Assembly: GCA_004026145.2 (NCBI GenBank)
Contig: CP034995.1
Coordinates: 1,416,726-1,480,725 of the forward strand
Direction of reading: 5' to 3'
Source: Takifugu bimaculatus
Lineage: Eukaryota > Chordata > Actinopteri > Tetraodontiformes > Tetraodontidae
Length of the DNA: 64,000 nt
Shown here: piece after piece, positions 20,818-32,537 of the stretch
How the letters are laid out: each line of letters opens with the position of its first letter
Numbering within the stretch: position 1 is the first letter of the stretch
Notes under the pieces: generated by a model
Databases searched by the model: none
What the model saw: the letters and a program-made list of their open reading frames with translations, nothing else
What the model was told of the DNA's origin: nothing
Position numbers and translations under genes: made by a program

Positions 20818-21754
20818 ACAAGCATCTTATAGCGTAATTTCGGATTCCTCCAAGTATTTATACAATTAATCATCTTAGTCTTTAGTCTGAGACCATAACG
20901 TTGGTGGGACCACGATCAGACAGGGGCTGATCATCGTCCCCAGTTTGTGGATTCCTGCTGATTATGACAGAAATAAAACTGCAACTTATTCACTGATAGA
21001 AGATGGGATAAAATTAAGCAGATGTGCTTCATATACACTTACATTAAATTGATCATTTAGGTAGGACCTGAACAGGCTTTATCCTGCATTTTAGACAGTT
21101 TTTCACAGTTATATAGATGCAATTATAATAATAATAATACAGTATAGGCTCTGTGAAGTGAACTTACCTGAATGGATCATCACCTGTGATGCTCTGCACT
21201 TTTGACCTGCTGTGTAGTAGCAGCCTACTATTAAACTCTTCAATATGTGAAGGAACACAAAGAAAATATTAATTGTATTGTGTACATGTAACATGGACGA
21301 ATTACGTTGATCATTTTGTACACCGCCATTTTGTACATCCTACCCTTCGAAAGGTGCACTGATGCAAACACTTTGTTAAAAAGTAGTTTATTCGCAATGA
21401 TAATCCGTCGCGACATTACCGCACACACGTAAACCTTAGTCATCTGCTGTTATTGACATATTTCTGAAGCTGCAAATTCCTTCAATTGATTTTTAGGGCA
21501 TGCTAACAAAACAGGAAAAGGCCAACCTACACTAGCCACCCTATGTAACCATACATGCCCCAAATTATTTTATTTGTATATGTATATATTTTTTAATTGA
21601 ACTACAATGCTTGGTGTTTGTGTTTAACAATGTGAGAAACAAAACGGCTGTGTCGATGACGAGGCACTTGTTACCAATAGGCTAATGCCATTTCCGTTTT
21701 TTTTTCTTTTTTGTCACACTGTACATGTGATAGTTGTTATTAAATGTTGAAAAC
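20818..21754 (+). other. Type-A 3' flank of gene 3
   Basis: Same block as after gene 0, with AATAAA at 20972-20977 and a short (AAT)n near 21122-21139. It has no gene. It ends at the same recombination junction (aaatgttgaaaac joined to tctcctgaaaag) as copies 1 and 3. Confidence 0.7.
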
Positions 21755-22191
21755 TCTCCTGAAAAGACACTCAGAGTTCAGAGTTCCTCATTAAAATGGA
21801 CCCTGACAGCAGCTGCAGGAGTTGGTGTTGCTCTCCTGGTCTTCACCTCACTTGTCATCATCTGGATGATGTGGGTGAAAATGGTCATTGTTAAATCAAG
21901 AACTGTTTCATTTGTATTATATTGTATATTAACTCAGCACTTTTTGGTTGAAAATCAGAAAAAGCAAGTTTTCCAATCAACATTCAGGACCTGGGATGTT
22001 AGACAACATTGAGATGGTAAATATAATATAGTGTTTGTTAAATATTTCAAGTTATCACTGAAGACACCTCCCTCATGTGTTTCTAATTGTATCACAAGTG
22101 ACTTCAGACTGAAAACACTGAATTGCATCTGGATTTGAGAATAAATCTTGGTGGTTTCTCCTCAGCAAAACCCTGAGAGCCACTATGAAAA

Positions 22192-25165
22192 TTAAGATTA
22201 AGATTAAGATTAAGATTAACTTTATTCATCCCCGTGGGGAAATTGAATTATAGTAGCAGCGTATGCAGAGTAAAGAGACAGAAAAAAAAAAATACAGATA
22301 AGATTAGAATGTTATAAGCATATATACAGCATATATTATAAGCATATATATAATATATACATAATATATACATATTATAAGCATTATAAGCATATATACA
22401 TAAATATAGAATAAATTAGAAATAAAATTACAACATGAACATTACACAGTTGTTGTTATTGGCTGGGTTTGGATGAGTTATATAGTCTGATGGCGGACGG
22501 CAGGAATGACTTCCTGTACCGTTCCTTGGAGCAGCGAGGCTGCAGGAGTCTGTTGCTGAAGCTGCTCCTCAGTTTGTCCACTCTGTTATGGAGGGGGTGG
22601 GAGGGACTGTCCATGATTGTCCGCAGTTTCAACACCATCCTGTCCCTCACCACCTCGTCCAAGTTATCAAGTCTACAGCCAACAACAGACCCTGCCTTTT
22701 TGATGAGTTTGTTGAGTCTGTTGGCATCCTTTGCTTTAATGCCTGCACCCCAGCACACCGCAGCAAAGAAGATGGTGCTAGCCATGACAGACTGGTAGAA
22801 CATCTGGAGCATCCTGCTGCAAACACTGAAGGACCTGAGTCTCCTGAGGAAATAGAGTCTGCTCATGGCCTTCTTGTAGACAGCATCGGTGTTTGTGGAC
22901 CACTCCAGTTTATTGTCCAGCTGAACACCCAGGAACCTGTAAGATGGGACTAGTTCCACTTCTTTCCCACTAATGCAGACTGGGGAGGGTGGGGACTTGC
23001 TTTTTCTGAAATCCACCACCATCTCCTTCGTCTTGGTCACGTTGAGCTGCAGAAGGTTCTCCCTGCGCCACCTGACAAAACTCTCCACAAGGTCCCTGTA
23101 TTCATCCTCCTGTCCATTCTCCACACACCCGACTATGACTGTGTCATCCGAGTACTCCTGGAGGTGACATGTCTCAGAGTGGTACTGGAAGTCGGCTGTG
23201 TAGGTGGTGAACAGGAATGGGGAGAGCACAGTTCCTTGAGGAGCTCCTGTGTTGCTCATCAGGGGGTCGGACACACAGCTCCGCAGTCTCACAAACTGTG
23301 GCCGACCTGTCAGGTAGTCCTCGATCCAAGAAACAAGGGGAGCATCCATCTGCATCTTCTCCAACTTCGCCCTCAGCAGTCTTGGCTGGATGGTATTGAA
23401 GGCAGAAGAGAAGTCGAAGAACATGACCCGCACTGTGGTGTTTAGTCTGTCCAAGGAGGAGTAAGCCCTCTGCAGCAGGTATATCACTGCGTCATCAACC
23501 CCCACCTTGGGCTGATAGGCAAACTGCAGAGGGTCCTGAAAGGGGCTCACCAGTGGTCTGAGGTGTGACAGCACCAGCCGCTCCATGACCTTCATAATGT
23601 GGGAGGTCAGTGCTATTGGCCTGTAGTCACTCGGTGCCACAGGATGGGTCTTCTTTGGCACCGGGACCAGGCAGGATGTCTTCCAAAACACTGGGATCCT
23701 CTGAAGATGAAGGCTCTGGTTGAACAGGTGCTGCAGTATTCCACACAGCTGCCTGGAGCAGTTCCTCAGCACTCGTGGGCTGATGCCGTCCGGTCCGGCA
23801 GCCTTTCTCTGGTTGAGCCTCTCCAGCTCTCTCTTCACCTGGCCAGACGTGAAGGACAGTCCTGTCGGGGGGATGGGTGACATGCTGGGATCCATGTAGG
23901 GTGTCAGCAGGGGGGAGGGGGAAGAAGTTGGCAGAGGTGTTAGGGGCTCTGGGAGGTGTGACGGGGACCCATTGTTATCCAGAGGAATATTGGGACAGCT
24001 GGGGGAGGGGGAGCTAGAGTCAAACCTGTTGAAAAACTGGTTCAACTCATTAGCTTGGTCCACGTTCCCATCAGCTGAGCGTATTCCTTTCTTCTGGAAG
24101 CCAGTGATCGTCCTCATCCCACTCCAAACATCCCTGGTCTGGTTCCTCTCCAGTCTCTCCTCCAGCTTCTTCCTGTAGGCGTCCTTGCTCTCCTTCAGAC
24201 TGCGTTTCAGTTCCTTCTGTACACTCCTGAGCTCAGCCGGGTCCCCAGCAGTGAAGGCCCTCTTCTTCTTATTCAAAAGGGCCTTCAGGTCACTTGTCAC
24301 CCATGGTTTGTTGTTTGGGTAACAGCGTACCTTCTTGGTGGGGACGGAGTTCTCAGTGCAGAACTTGATGTAGTCGGAAACACAGTCTGTCAGTCCATCC
24401 AGGTCCTCACCATGTGGTTCACAGAGAGCAGACCAGTTGGTGGTCTCCAGGGCATCCCGCAGACAGTCCATGGCACCATCAGACCATTTCATAACAGTCC
24501 TCACAGTGACTGGTTGCTGCTGAACCACAGGTGTGTATGATGGGGAGAGCAGCACGAGATTGTGGTCAGACTTGCCTAGTGGAGGGAGTGCAGTGGAAGT
24601 GTATGCATTGGTGATATTAGCATACAGTAGATCCAAAGTCTTCCTGTCTCTCGTGCTGCACTGGACATACTGGTGGAATGTAGGGAGAGTGGACTTAAGG
24701 GAGGCATGATTGAAGTCACCTGTGATGAGGATAAAGGCTCCGGGATGTTTAGTCTGCAGGTCAGCCGTGACAGAGTGGATGACGTCACAGGCCGAGTCCG
24801 CTTTACCGGTCGGAGGAATATAAACGGTGATGGCGATGACGTTAGTAAACTCCCGTGGCAAATAGTATGGACGGAGTCCGATAGCAATAAGTTCCACGTC
24901 GGGACTGCACACGCGCTCCTTGACGTGAATATGCTCCGGGCTGCACCACCTGTTGCTAACGAACACGGCAAGTCCCCCTCATTTCTTCTTACCGGCCGCG
25001 GTGGTGTCTCGGTCCGCTCGCACAGTGGTGAAACCAGCGATCGTCACATTAGAGTCCGGTATCAGTCCATGGAGCCATGTCTCCGTGAAACACATGATAC
25101 TGGCCTCTCTGTACTCCCGCTGTGTCCGTGTGAGCGCCTCCAGCTCGTCCATCTTATTTGCCAGG
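22192..25165 (-). mobile_element. Rex1-like (CR1-group) non-LTR retrotransposon
   Basis: A minus-strand LINE with a 3' end made of ATTAAG-type tandem repeats (seen at 22192-22218 on the plus strand) next to the ctttattcatccccgtgggg motif common to fish Rex1/CR1-like 3' ends. It is flanked by a 5-bp duplication, GAAAA (22187-22191 and 25166-25170). The 5' side is truncated inside the endonuclease domain. Family naming rests on general resemblance and should be treated as probable. Confidence 0.8.
22456..24966 (-). CDS. LINE endonuclease / reverse transcriptase ORF, 5' broken
   Basis: An 836-codon frame covers the later half of an apurinic-type endonuclease (LITGDFNH, SDHNLV) and a full reverse transcriptase (DYRPIALTS, the FDFSSAFN block, GAPQGTVLSP, and EYSDDT in place of the usual YADD), with a C-terminal region ending in NSSKPSQ. 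Just upstream the same frame continues to about 25150 but is interrupted by a TGA at 24981-24979 within a KKK-stop-GGLAVFVSN context. The protein would act in cis for target-primed reverse transcription. With the stop and 5' truncation this copy is probably inactive. Confidence 0.85.
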   Translation of the reverse strand: MFVSNRWCSPEHIHVKERVCSPDVELIAIGLRPYYLPREFTNVIAITVYIPPTGKADSACDVIHSVTADLQTKHPGAFILITGDFNHASLKSTLPTFHQYVQCSTRDRKTLDLLYANITNAYTSTALPPLGKSDHNLVLLSPSYTPVVQQQPVTVRTVMKWSDGAMDCLRDALETTNWSALCEPHGEDLDGLTDCVSDYIKFCTENSVPTKKVRCYPNNKPWVTSDLKALLNKKKRAFTAGDPAELRSVQKELKRSLKESKDAYRKKLEERLERNQTRDVWSGMRTITGFQKKGIRSADGNVDQANELNQFFNRFDSSSPSPSCPNIPLDNNGSPSHLPEPLTPLPTSSPSPLLTPYMDPSMSPIPPTGLSFTSGQVKRELERLNQRKAAGPDGISPRVLRNCSRQLCGILQHLFNQSLHLQRIPVFWKTSCLVPVPKKTHPVAPSDYRPIALTSHIMKVMERLVLSHLRPLVSPFQDPLQFAYQPKVGVDDAVIYLLQRAYSSLDRLNTTVRVMFFDFSSAFNTIQPRLLRAKLEKMQMDAPLVSWIEDYLTGRPQFVRLRSCVSDPLMSNTGAPQGTVLSPFLFTTYTADFQYHSETCHLQEYSDDTVIVGCVENGQEDEYRDLVESFVRWRRENLLQLNVTKTKEMVVDFRKSKSPPSPVCISGKEVELVPSYRFLGVQLDNKLEWSTNTDAVYKKAMSRLYFLRRLRSFSVCSRMLQMFYQSVMASTIFFAAVCWGAGIKAKDANRLNKLIKKAGSVVGCRLDNLDEVVRDRMVLKLRTIMDSPSHPLHNRVDKLRSSFSNRLLQPRCSKERYRKSFLPSAIRLYNSSKPSQ

Positions 25166-25294
25166 GAAAATGTGGCAACAGCAAAAACAGAGCAAGATGA
25201 TCATCAATACAGCAGACTTCACTTCACCCGACAACACACCGATGATCTCTATGCCGCTCTTTCTCCACTGTCTTCTAACTCTCACCACTGCTGA

Positions 25295-25764
25295 CACTGG
25301 AAACAACATTGAAAGACATCTAAATATGCAATAGTTTTGTCTTCATTCTAATGGTTGTAGTCCTGTGTTGGGTGTTAACGCAGCTCTTAAAGCTCGTATG
25401 TATGTGATGGTTTCAGGCCGGGTCACCACAGCTAAAATGAAATCAGATATTTCTGTCCTTGACCTTCTAGCTCACTGCAGCAACTTTGTAATAAAATGTA
25501 AAGGACAAGATCATGGAAAATCTATAAAAATGCATGACACGGATGTTTCACTAGAGGTCCTTTTTAAACCACAAATAATAGCAGGAAGTGGAGATTTGAA
25601 GGTACGTGCCGACTTTACAAAGTTCTCTTCCTGTTTTAACAGATATGTGTTGAGTTCATAAGAAGAGCGTCGGTGACAGAGATCATACTTGTATATTCTT
25701 CCTTTGTTGCCGTTAAAGGTAGTTTCATATTAATCTTAAAACACATTTTAAGTTGAAAACAGCA
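25295..25764 (+). other. Inter-gene block upstream of gene 4
   Basis: Conserved type-B 3' flank and promoter-side sequence, like 8322-8791, with the paired GGAAGT / TTCCTG motifs retained. No gene seen. Confidence 0.5.
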
Positions 25765-26793
25765 ATGTTTTCAACAAAACTGGGATTTGCCATTGTTGGT
25801 TTCATCCTCAACTCGGGTAGGAATACTTTTTTTGTGCATTTGTTAAAAAGAATCTATGTTTGATACTTTGAGAGTTGGAGTTTAGTTAACATCAAAAGCA
25901 TCATAAGCTTGTAAAACCTCCTGTGGTGTTTGATGACAAAACTAACAGTGCATGAAGTTAATGGTGAGCCTCCAGGTTTTCACTTGTGCTTCTCTCTGCT
26001 GAAGGGGTTCTGGGGAAAGGCAGCTGCATCTGTGCCTTAAAAGGTACTTCATTGAATCTGTCCTGCTCAGCTGAACATTCTACAATCCCAAAATGGTTCC
26101 AGCTGGATGGAACCAAGTGGACAGAAGTGTTGGGAAATGGAAATAGCCTAAAACACCAGATATCTAAAGATACCCACCCTACTTTATCAGTCACGGGTTT
26201 AACAAAGGACGACAAAACCTCTTACTGCTGCAATGAGAAACCAGAAAACTGCCATGAAGACCACATTCAGCTCACTGTTATAGGTAAACTTGATGACTGA
26301 CTAACTTTAAAGAGAAAGGGACGAGTTTGTGCTAATTCTCTGTATCTTTCTCTTCATCTCAGCCCTGCAGGTGAAGGTGTTTCCCACCACAGACGGACAG
26401 ACGGTAACACTGATGTGCTGCACCGCCTGTAATCTGACTGAAAAACGTGCTGCCTACATCTGGTACAGGAACTCAGAGCTTCTCTATCAAGACTGGTCTC
26501 CATGGTACCAGGAGATGGTCACCAGTGACAAAACAGTCAGATACTCCTGCGCCATCAAAGGCTACGAGGCTCTCAGAGCTCCTGCAGTCACAGTGGGTCA
26601 GTTATGTTTCGCTGGCATTTCTACCACCAAAGTAATCCTGCAGTTTATTTAATCTTAATTTAATCCAGCAACCAGTTCTCTCTCCACCCAGAGTGGGTCT
26701 CATCTACCTGCTTTACTGTGTCCTACAATGATGGGAGAATGTGTTTGTACAACCACACTTCAGTGAAAGGACCCTGCTTCATCACGTACCCCA

Positions 26794-26948
26794 TGTAGGA
26801 ATATTGGTAGGAACCAATAAGTGGAACTAATGTGCCGATGTTTTACGTGCTTGGGGAGTACTTGTGTGTGTGGATTAAAACAATAGAAAGGATACACTCG
26901 TCTCGTCTCTCTTAGAGAGATATATACAAGGCATAGAGTATTGCTACA
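26794..26948 (+). repeat. Gypsy 5' LTR
   Basis: Starts TG and ends CA. It is nearly identical to 31058-31215 and is followed directly by the primer-binding-like site. Its first bases, TGTAGGAA, could act as a cryptic donor for host exon 4, but in the wrong phase. Confidence 0.95.
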
Positions 26949-27241
26949 TGGTGTCAGAAGCATCGAGTCCAGTCACCGTAATTTTCGGAGGCAGATGAGA
27001 AGATGTTTGTTCGGAGCAGAAACGGACGTTTTAATGAGTGAGGGCTGGTCGGCGTTTCGGAGCTAATAAGCGAACTAGCTAGCAGTTAGATACTGTAGTA
27101 GTAGCTTTCTGAAAACGGCCGAATCAAGCTGAAATTGACGGTGCTATTAAAGACTGCATCGAGAGTGATCCTGCATATTTTGTTGACTTGAAAAGAAGAT
27201 TTTTTTTTTTGGAAAAAAGAAAACGACACACAAAGAAGAGG

Positions 27242-30112
27242 ATGGATTCCCCGTTCTCCATAAGCCCACCAGAGAACTTTGACTTCTCAGACTTTCCAAG
27301 CTGGCCAAACTGGATCCGCAGATTTGAGAGGTTTAGAGTTGCTGCTGGACTGGACCAAAAAGGTGAAGCCTATCAAGTCAATTCATTAGTTTATGCCATG
27401 GGTGATAAAGCTGATGATATTCTGTGTACACTGGGCTTAAGTGAAGAAGACAAGAAGAAATACAAGCCAGTAAAAGAGGCTTTTGATAAATACTTCATTT
27501 GCAAGCACAATGTGATTTATGAACGGTGCAGATTTAACAAAAGGAGCCAAGAGCCAGGTGAATCGGCCGAATCGTTCATTTCTGCAGTTTACACACTGGC
27601 AGAACACTGCCATTATGGTGCAATGCAGGAAGAAATGATCAGAGACAGGTTGGTGGTAGGCATAAGATACCAGGGCCTGTCAGAGAGCCTGCAGATGGAC
27701 AGTGAATTAACGCTGGCCAAAGCTGTCCTGAAAATAAGACAGCATGAGGAGATAAAGAAACAACAGCCCACTGTGCGTGACACAGGTGGTCCAGACCACA
27801 ATGAAGCTAATGTGGACATGATGAAATACAAGAAAAAGTTTCAAAAGCACACGAAAGGTGCCCAAGGCAAGGGTTCAAGGAACCATGAAAAAGAGCAAAG
27901 AGGCTGTGGACGTTGTGGCAAAACACCGTCACATTCCCTGACCAATTGTGCTGCAAGGGATGCAGAATGCCGTAAATGCCACAAGAAAGGCCACTCTGCA
28001 GCCCTCTGCAAAACAAAGCCAAGCAGTGTGCATGAAATCCAGGAAGAGGAGGTAGAGACTGTTTTCTTGGGAAGTGTGTCGGCGGGTGGTCAGTCAAAGA
28101 CATGGCAGAAGACGTTGATATTGAATGGCCAACAAACCACCTTTAAGCTGGACACAGGAGCGGATGTGACAGCTATTCCAGCTAAAGTCTACTCGAAGAA
28201 GCAGCATGGGCCACTCACCACTGCAACGAAAAGACTGCTGGGACCAGGCGACAACGCTCTACAAGTGAAAGGTCAGTTCAATGGCACTATAAAATACAAA
28301 GAGCAGACAACTGAACAGCCAGTGTTTGTTATCCAAAAGTTAGCCACCCCGCTACTTGGTCTGCCAGCAATAGAAGCACTGCAGCTGGCCTACACAGTTG
28401 ACAGCATTAAAGAACAAATTGACATTAAAAGGCTGTACCCCAAAGTTTTCACAGGCTTAGGATGCCTGCGGGGCATGTACAAAATTAAGCTGTCAAAGGA
28501 CGCCAAGCCCTATGCATTGTCGCTGCCGCGGCGTGTACCCATTCCCTTATTAGGCAAGGTCAAAGAGGAGCTCCAGAGAATGGTGACCCTGGGAGTGATA
28601 GCGCCCATCGATGAGCCGACAGAGTGGTGCGCAGGGATTGTTGTGGTACTAAAACCCAATGGAACAATCAGAATCTGTGTGGATCTGACCCATCTGAACG
28701 ACTATGTCTGTCGTGAAAGACTCATCCTACCTGCAGTCGACGAAACCCTCGCCAAGCTGTCAGGAGCGACTCTGTTTTCAAAACGTGACGCCACAGCTGG
28801 CTTCTGGCAGGTGCCACTGCACCCAGAATCAGTCCCCCTGACAACGTTCATCACACCGTTCGGGAGGTACTGTTTTCACAGATTGCCATTCGGTATTTCG
28901 TCGGCTCCCGAACACTTTCAGAAGAGGCTATCACAAATGCCGACAGGACTGGAGGGTACCGTGTGTCATGCAGATGACATCCTTGTTTTTGGGACATCGC
29001 GTGAACAACATGACCACAGGCTGAGCAAAGTGTTGGAGAGACTTCAACAGGAAGGACTGACACTCAATGAGGACAAGTGCGAATTTGCTGTGGACCGTGT
29101 CAAGTTCTTAGGCCACATTGTCAGTGCTCAGGGCCTGGAACCAGACCCAAGCAAAATTAAAGCCATCACCGACATGCCCACACCAACAGACATCGCAGGT
29201 GTAAGACGATATCTAGGCATGGTTAACTACGTGGGAAAGTTCTCACCAAGGATTGCAGAGCTCTCACAGCCCATAAGAGAGCTGCTCAAGGCTGACAGCG
29301 ACTGGGCATGGGGGAGCATGCAGCAGCGGGCATTTGAGGAGCTGCGTCGGGAGCTGAGCTCACCCACCATCCTGGCTCAGTACAGTCCGAACAGAGCGAC
29401 AAAAGTTGCAGCAGACGCTTCCTCATTTGGACTTGGAGGGGTTCTGTCACAGAAGCATCTGTCAGGTGAATGGCGCCCAGTCGCCTTCATATCCCGCAGC
29501 ATGACAGAAGCAGAGTGCAGGTACGCACAAATAGAGAAAGAGGCGCTGGCGCTAACCTGGGCGTGTGAGCGCTTCCAATCATACCTGATAGGGATGGACT
29601 TTCTCATACAGACAGACCACAAGCCCCTCATTTCCCTACTGGGCAGCAGAGCCCTTGACGACTTGCCCCCTAGAATCTTGAGGTTCAGATTGCAATTGCT
29701 TCGCTTCACCTACAAGCTTGAGCATGTGCCAGGGAAGAACCTGATCACAGCAGACGCACTATCCAGGGCTCCAATCCGAGCACCACCGATGCCGGAAGAA
29801 AAACAACCGGAGAAGGATGTTGGTGCCTATGTCAACCAGGTGGTGGAGCACCTACCTGCGTCAGAAGGGAGGCTGGCTCAGATCAGAACTGCACAGGATA
29901 CAGACAGTGTCTGCAACAGACTGAAGAACCTGGTGCAAAATGGATGGCCTGACCAAAGGAAGGCTCTCACACCAGAGCTTCAGCTGTACTGGCAGTATCG
30001 ACAGGACCTGCTACTTGCTGATGGACTGCTGATGAAAGGTGACCGACTCGTCATCCCTGTCTCCATGCAAGTGGAGATGCTAACCTCACCTCCACTACCT
30101 CAGCCTTTGTAA
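27242..30112 (+). CDS. Gypsy Gag-Pol polyprotein, integrase deleted
   Basis: The frame (open from 27188; Met at 27242 is the likelier start because the upstream codons are low-complexity Lys/Arg) encodes a Gag region, two CCHC-type knuckles (CGRCGKTPSHSLTNC and CRKCHKKGHSAALC), an aspartic protease (LDTGADVTAIP), a reverse transcriptase with HADDILVFG, and an RNase H (VAADASSFGLGG, then the TDHKPL block). It ends shortly after the start of the integrase region because about 30083-30100 is an internal deletion junction that changes the frame. The zinc-binding domain and first catalytic Asp of integrase are missing. Confidence 0.9.
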   Translation: MDSPFSISPPENFDFSDFPSWPNWIRRFERFRVAAGLDQKGEAYQVNSLVYAMGDKADDILCTLGLSEEDKKKYKPVKEAFDKYFICKHNVIYERCRFNKRSQEPGESAESFISAVYTLAEHCHYGAMQEEMIRDRLVVGIRYQGLSESLQMDSELTLAKAVLKIRQHEEIKKQQPTVRDTGGPDHNEANVDMMKYKKKFQKHTKGAQGKGSRNHEKEQRGCGRCGKTPSHSLTNCAARDAECRKCHKKGHSAALCKTKPSSVHEIQEEEVETVFLGSVSAGGQSKTWQKTLILNGQQTTFKLDTGADVTAIPAKVYSKKQHGPLTTATKRLLGPGDNALQVKGQFNGTIKYKEQTTEQPVFVIQKLATPLLGLPAIEALQLAYTVDSIKEQIDIKRLYPKVFTGLGCLRGMYKIKLSKDAKPYALSLPRRVPIPLLGKVKEELQRMVTLGVIAPIDEPTEWCAGIVVVLKPNGTIRICVDLTHLNDYVCRERLILPAVDETLAKLSGATLFSKRDATAGFWQVPLHPESVPLTTFITPFGRYCFHRLPFGISSAPEHFQKRLSQMPTGLEGTVCHADDILVFGTSREQHDHRLSKVLERLQQEGLTLNEDKCEFAVDRVKFLGHIVSAQGLEPDPSKIKAITDMPTPTDIAGVRRYLGMVNYVGKFSPRIAELSQPIRELLKADSDWAWGSMQQRAFEELRRELSSPTILAQYSPNRATKVAADASSFGLGGVLSQKHLSGEWRPVAFISRSMTEAECRYAQIEKEALALTWACERFQSYLIGMDFLIQTDHKPLISLLGSRALDDLPPRILRFRLQLLRFTYKLEHVPGKNLITADALSRAPIRAPPMPEEKQPEKDVGAYVNQVVEHLPASEGRLAQIRTAQDTDSVCNRLKNLVQNGWPDQRKALTPELQLYWQYRQDLLLADGLLMKGDRLVIPVSMQVEMLTSPPLPQPL

Positions 30113-30756
30113 TGGAGAAGCTCAAGGCTATCTTCTCACGTCATGGGGTCGCGGAGGTCCTGGTCACGGACGGTGGTCCTCAGTTTGTTTCGGCGGAGTT
30201 TGCGGACTTTGCCAGAGAGTACGAATTCCAACATGTGACTAGCAGCCCCCGTTATCCTCAGGGAAATGCAGAGGCAGAAAGGGCTGTGGGGACAGTCAAA
30301 TCTCTCCTGAGGAAGGGAGAGGATCCACATAAGGCCCTCATGGCTTACAGGGCCACACCCTTGGCGCAAGGAGCATCTCCTGCACAGCTCCTGATGGGTC
30401 GAAACATCAGAACACCCCTGCCCGTCAGTCAGGAGAATTTGGACCCGAGATGGCCTGATCTACAAGCTTTCAGAGAGAAGAATCAGGAAATGAAGGAGAA
30501 GCAAGCATCCTGTTTCAACAAACGACACCGGGCACAGCAGAGACAGGAGCTCCGACCAGGACAGAGAGTCTGGGTGAAGAACACCGAGCAACCTGGGGTC
30601 ATCACAGGTCCAGCCCAGACACCAAGGTCCTACAACATCGAGTTGGCCTCAGGAAGTCTTCGGAGAAACCGATCCCACATCAGGGTCATTCCAGAGACTC
30701 CTACTGTTACTAGATCAGGGCGCATGATTAGAAGACCAGTGAAAATGGACTTATAA
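30112..30756 (+). pseudogene. Gypsy integrase C-terminal fragment
   Basis: An open frame starting at Met 30112 holds the second catalytic Asp (VTDGGPQF), the catalytic Glu region (PQGNAEAERAV) and a GPY/F-like C-terminal module (LRPGQRVWVK to SHIRVIP). It is in a different frame from the preceding Gag-Pol and lacks the integrase N-terminus, so this copy could only move with help in trans. Confidence 0.85.
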
Positions 30757-31057
30757 TAATAATCCGTCTTACATAGAAAGCTGTGGTCACACAGGGCAGA
30801 ATAACCCCTGCACAGCTTTGGGGACTCAGGCCGTCTACCCTGACCCCGAGATAGGAAAGTGCCTTTAAGTTGATTGTTTGACTTGTTTAAAAGAAATGAG
30901 ACAAAATGTACTCCAGTTGCTAAGCTAATTGATTATTGCATACTGTGCATTCCTGAGTTAAAGTTATACAGAGATATTTGTGTTTGTAAGTACAGTAAAA
31001 GAAAATAACAGTTGTTGATGTTAAAAGAAATGTGGGCAACTCACTAAAAGGGGGAGA

Positions 31058-31215
31058 TGTAGGAATATTGGTAGGAACCAATAAGTGGAACTAATGTGCC
31101 GATGTTTTACGTGCTTGGGGAGTACTTGTGTGTGTGGATTAAAACAATAGAAAGGATACACTCGTCTCGTCTCTCATAGAGATATATACTGTACAAGGCA
31201 TAGAGTATTGCTACA
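31058..31215 (+). repeat. Gypsy 3' LTR
   Basis: 158 bp, starts TGTAGG and ends CTACA, preceded by the polypurine tract and followed by the CCCCA target duplicate that belongs to host exon 4. Confidence 0.95.
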
Positions 31216-32537
31216 CCCCACAGGTTCACTTGCTCCATCACTCACAATCAATCCTCTCACAACACTGATCCTTTCATCATTTTACTCTTGATTTGTTTGT
31301 GTTTTGTTACTGTTACGTAGTTCCCATTTACAGTACCCTCACTTGCATTATCACAGGTTTTCTTCAGTTTATATGTGTTATCTGTATTTTTCTACTTTTA
31401 ACCATGATTCTATGTTTACCATCTTCTCTCAGAAATATATGTTGAAAAGACTCCAAGGAAGGATCATGTCAAACTGAGCTGTAACACCAGCTGTCCTCCC
31501 ACAAACACTCAATGGTACAAGAACAGAGAAATGCATATAGACCCATTACAACCAATACCCAACATTTCTCAAGACACTTTCCTGTGTGCTGTCAGTGGTG
31601 TCAAGGAGCTGCAGTCTGATGAAGTCTGTGAGTATCACCAAACCCGTGGCCTGAACATAGAAACAAGATAAAGTTTTGATGTGGTTTTATCATAAATCCT
31701 TACTGTTAAAAATATGTAAATATGAATTTGACATGCAACAGTCAGAAAAAAATCATAATTAAAGAATCCACTCAAAAATGTCAAGGTTTAAAGTGAATTT
31801 CCTTTGAGTTTCATCAAAACTGACACCGTCTTTGCTTTCATCTGTTAGGTGCTGCTGACAAATCCTGCCTGACTGTGAATTATATAAAAAAGAGAATCTG
31901 TGCTTTGGAAGGTTCCTCAGTAAACATCTCAAGTAAATATTCCAGTTCAAAATACACAAAATCCAAGGCTAAACACTGGTATATAATAATCTGGAATGGT
32001 GAGAAGGAGGAGAGAATGAATGTATTGAAAACTGATCATTTTACATATCATGAGGACCAAGAGAAGCAGATTAACACACTGTCAATTAAATCTGTGAAGC
32101 AAAGTGACTCAGCAGAATACAGATTCAGGCACCAAGATGACAACACACGTCAGAAACCCGGAACAGTTCTGATTGTTACAGGTAAATCTGGATCTTAAAA
32201 TATAAAACAAGCTTAAATCGAGAGAGCTTTGTATCTGAGCCACATCAAAATACAAGATTTTCTCATTTTGCCATCCAATAAGTAAATAGTTTGAATCAAA
32301 ATTGAAGTTAAATAAAAGTTATCTTTCATAGGAAATGTGCTAACTTTCATGTAAATTAGTGCTGAAATTTTAGCATGAATGTGTGGAAAACAGCAGAGGC
32401 AAAAATTGTTGATCATTTCTACAGTTTTGTGAATCATTTTACATGATAAAGTGCTTTCCTGTCTGAAACATGTGTGAAAATATCTGTTTTCTGCATTTGA
32501 ATCAGACATAAAGGTCAACATCAGTCCATCTACAGAG

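Larger units (their letters stand above)
21755..25294 (+). pseudogene. Orphan type-B 3' end, copy 2, split by a LINE
   Basis: The TM segment is 21755-21870 and tail exon B1 is 21959-22016. Tail exon B2 starts at 22166 and is interrupted after the ITIM Tyr-Glu codons by a 2,974-bp LINE (22192-25165); it resumes at 25166 and ends with TGA at 25292-25294. The duplicated target is GAAAA. The insertion separates the ITIM (SHYEN) from its +3 Val and from YSRL/YAAL. Without the LINE the tail would be open. As with the other orphans, no Ig domain precedes the TM. Confidence 0.8.
26794..31215 (+). mobile_element. Ty3/gypsy LTR retrotransposon
   Basis: 4,422 bp with short LTRs: 26794-26948 (155 bp) and 31058-31215 (158 bp), both starting tgtaggaatattgg and ending ttgctaca. 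The LTRs differ mainly by a few bases near tctcttagaga/tctcataga and a small insertion, indicating a fairly recent insertion. A primer-binding-like TGGTGTCAGAAGC follows the 5' LTR at 26949. A polypurine tract aaaaggggga (31046-31055) precedes the 3' LTR. The target duplication CCCCA lies at 26789-26793 and 31216-31220. Confidence 0.95.
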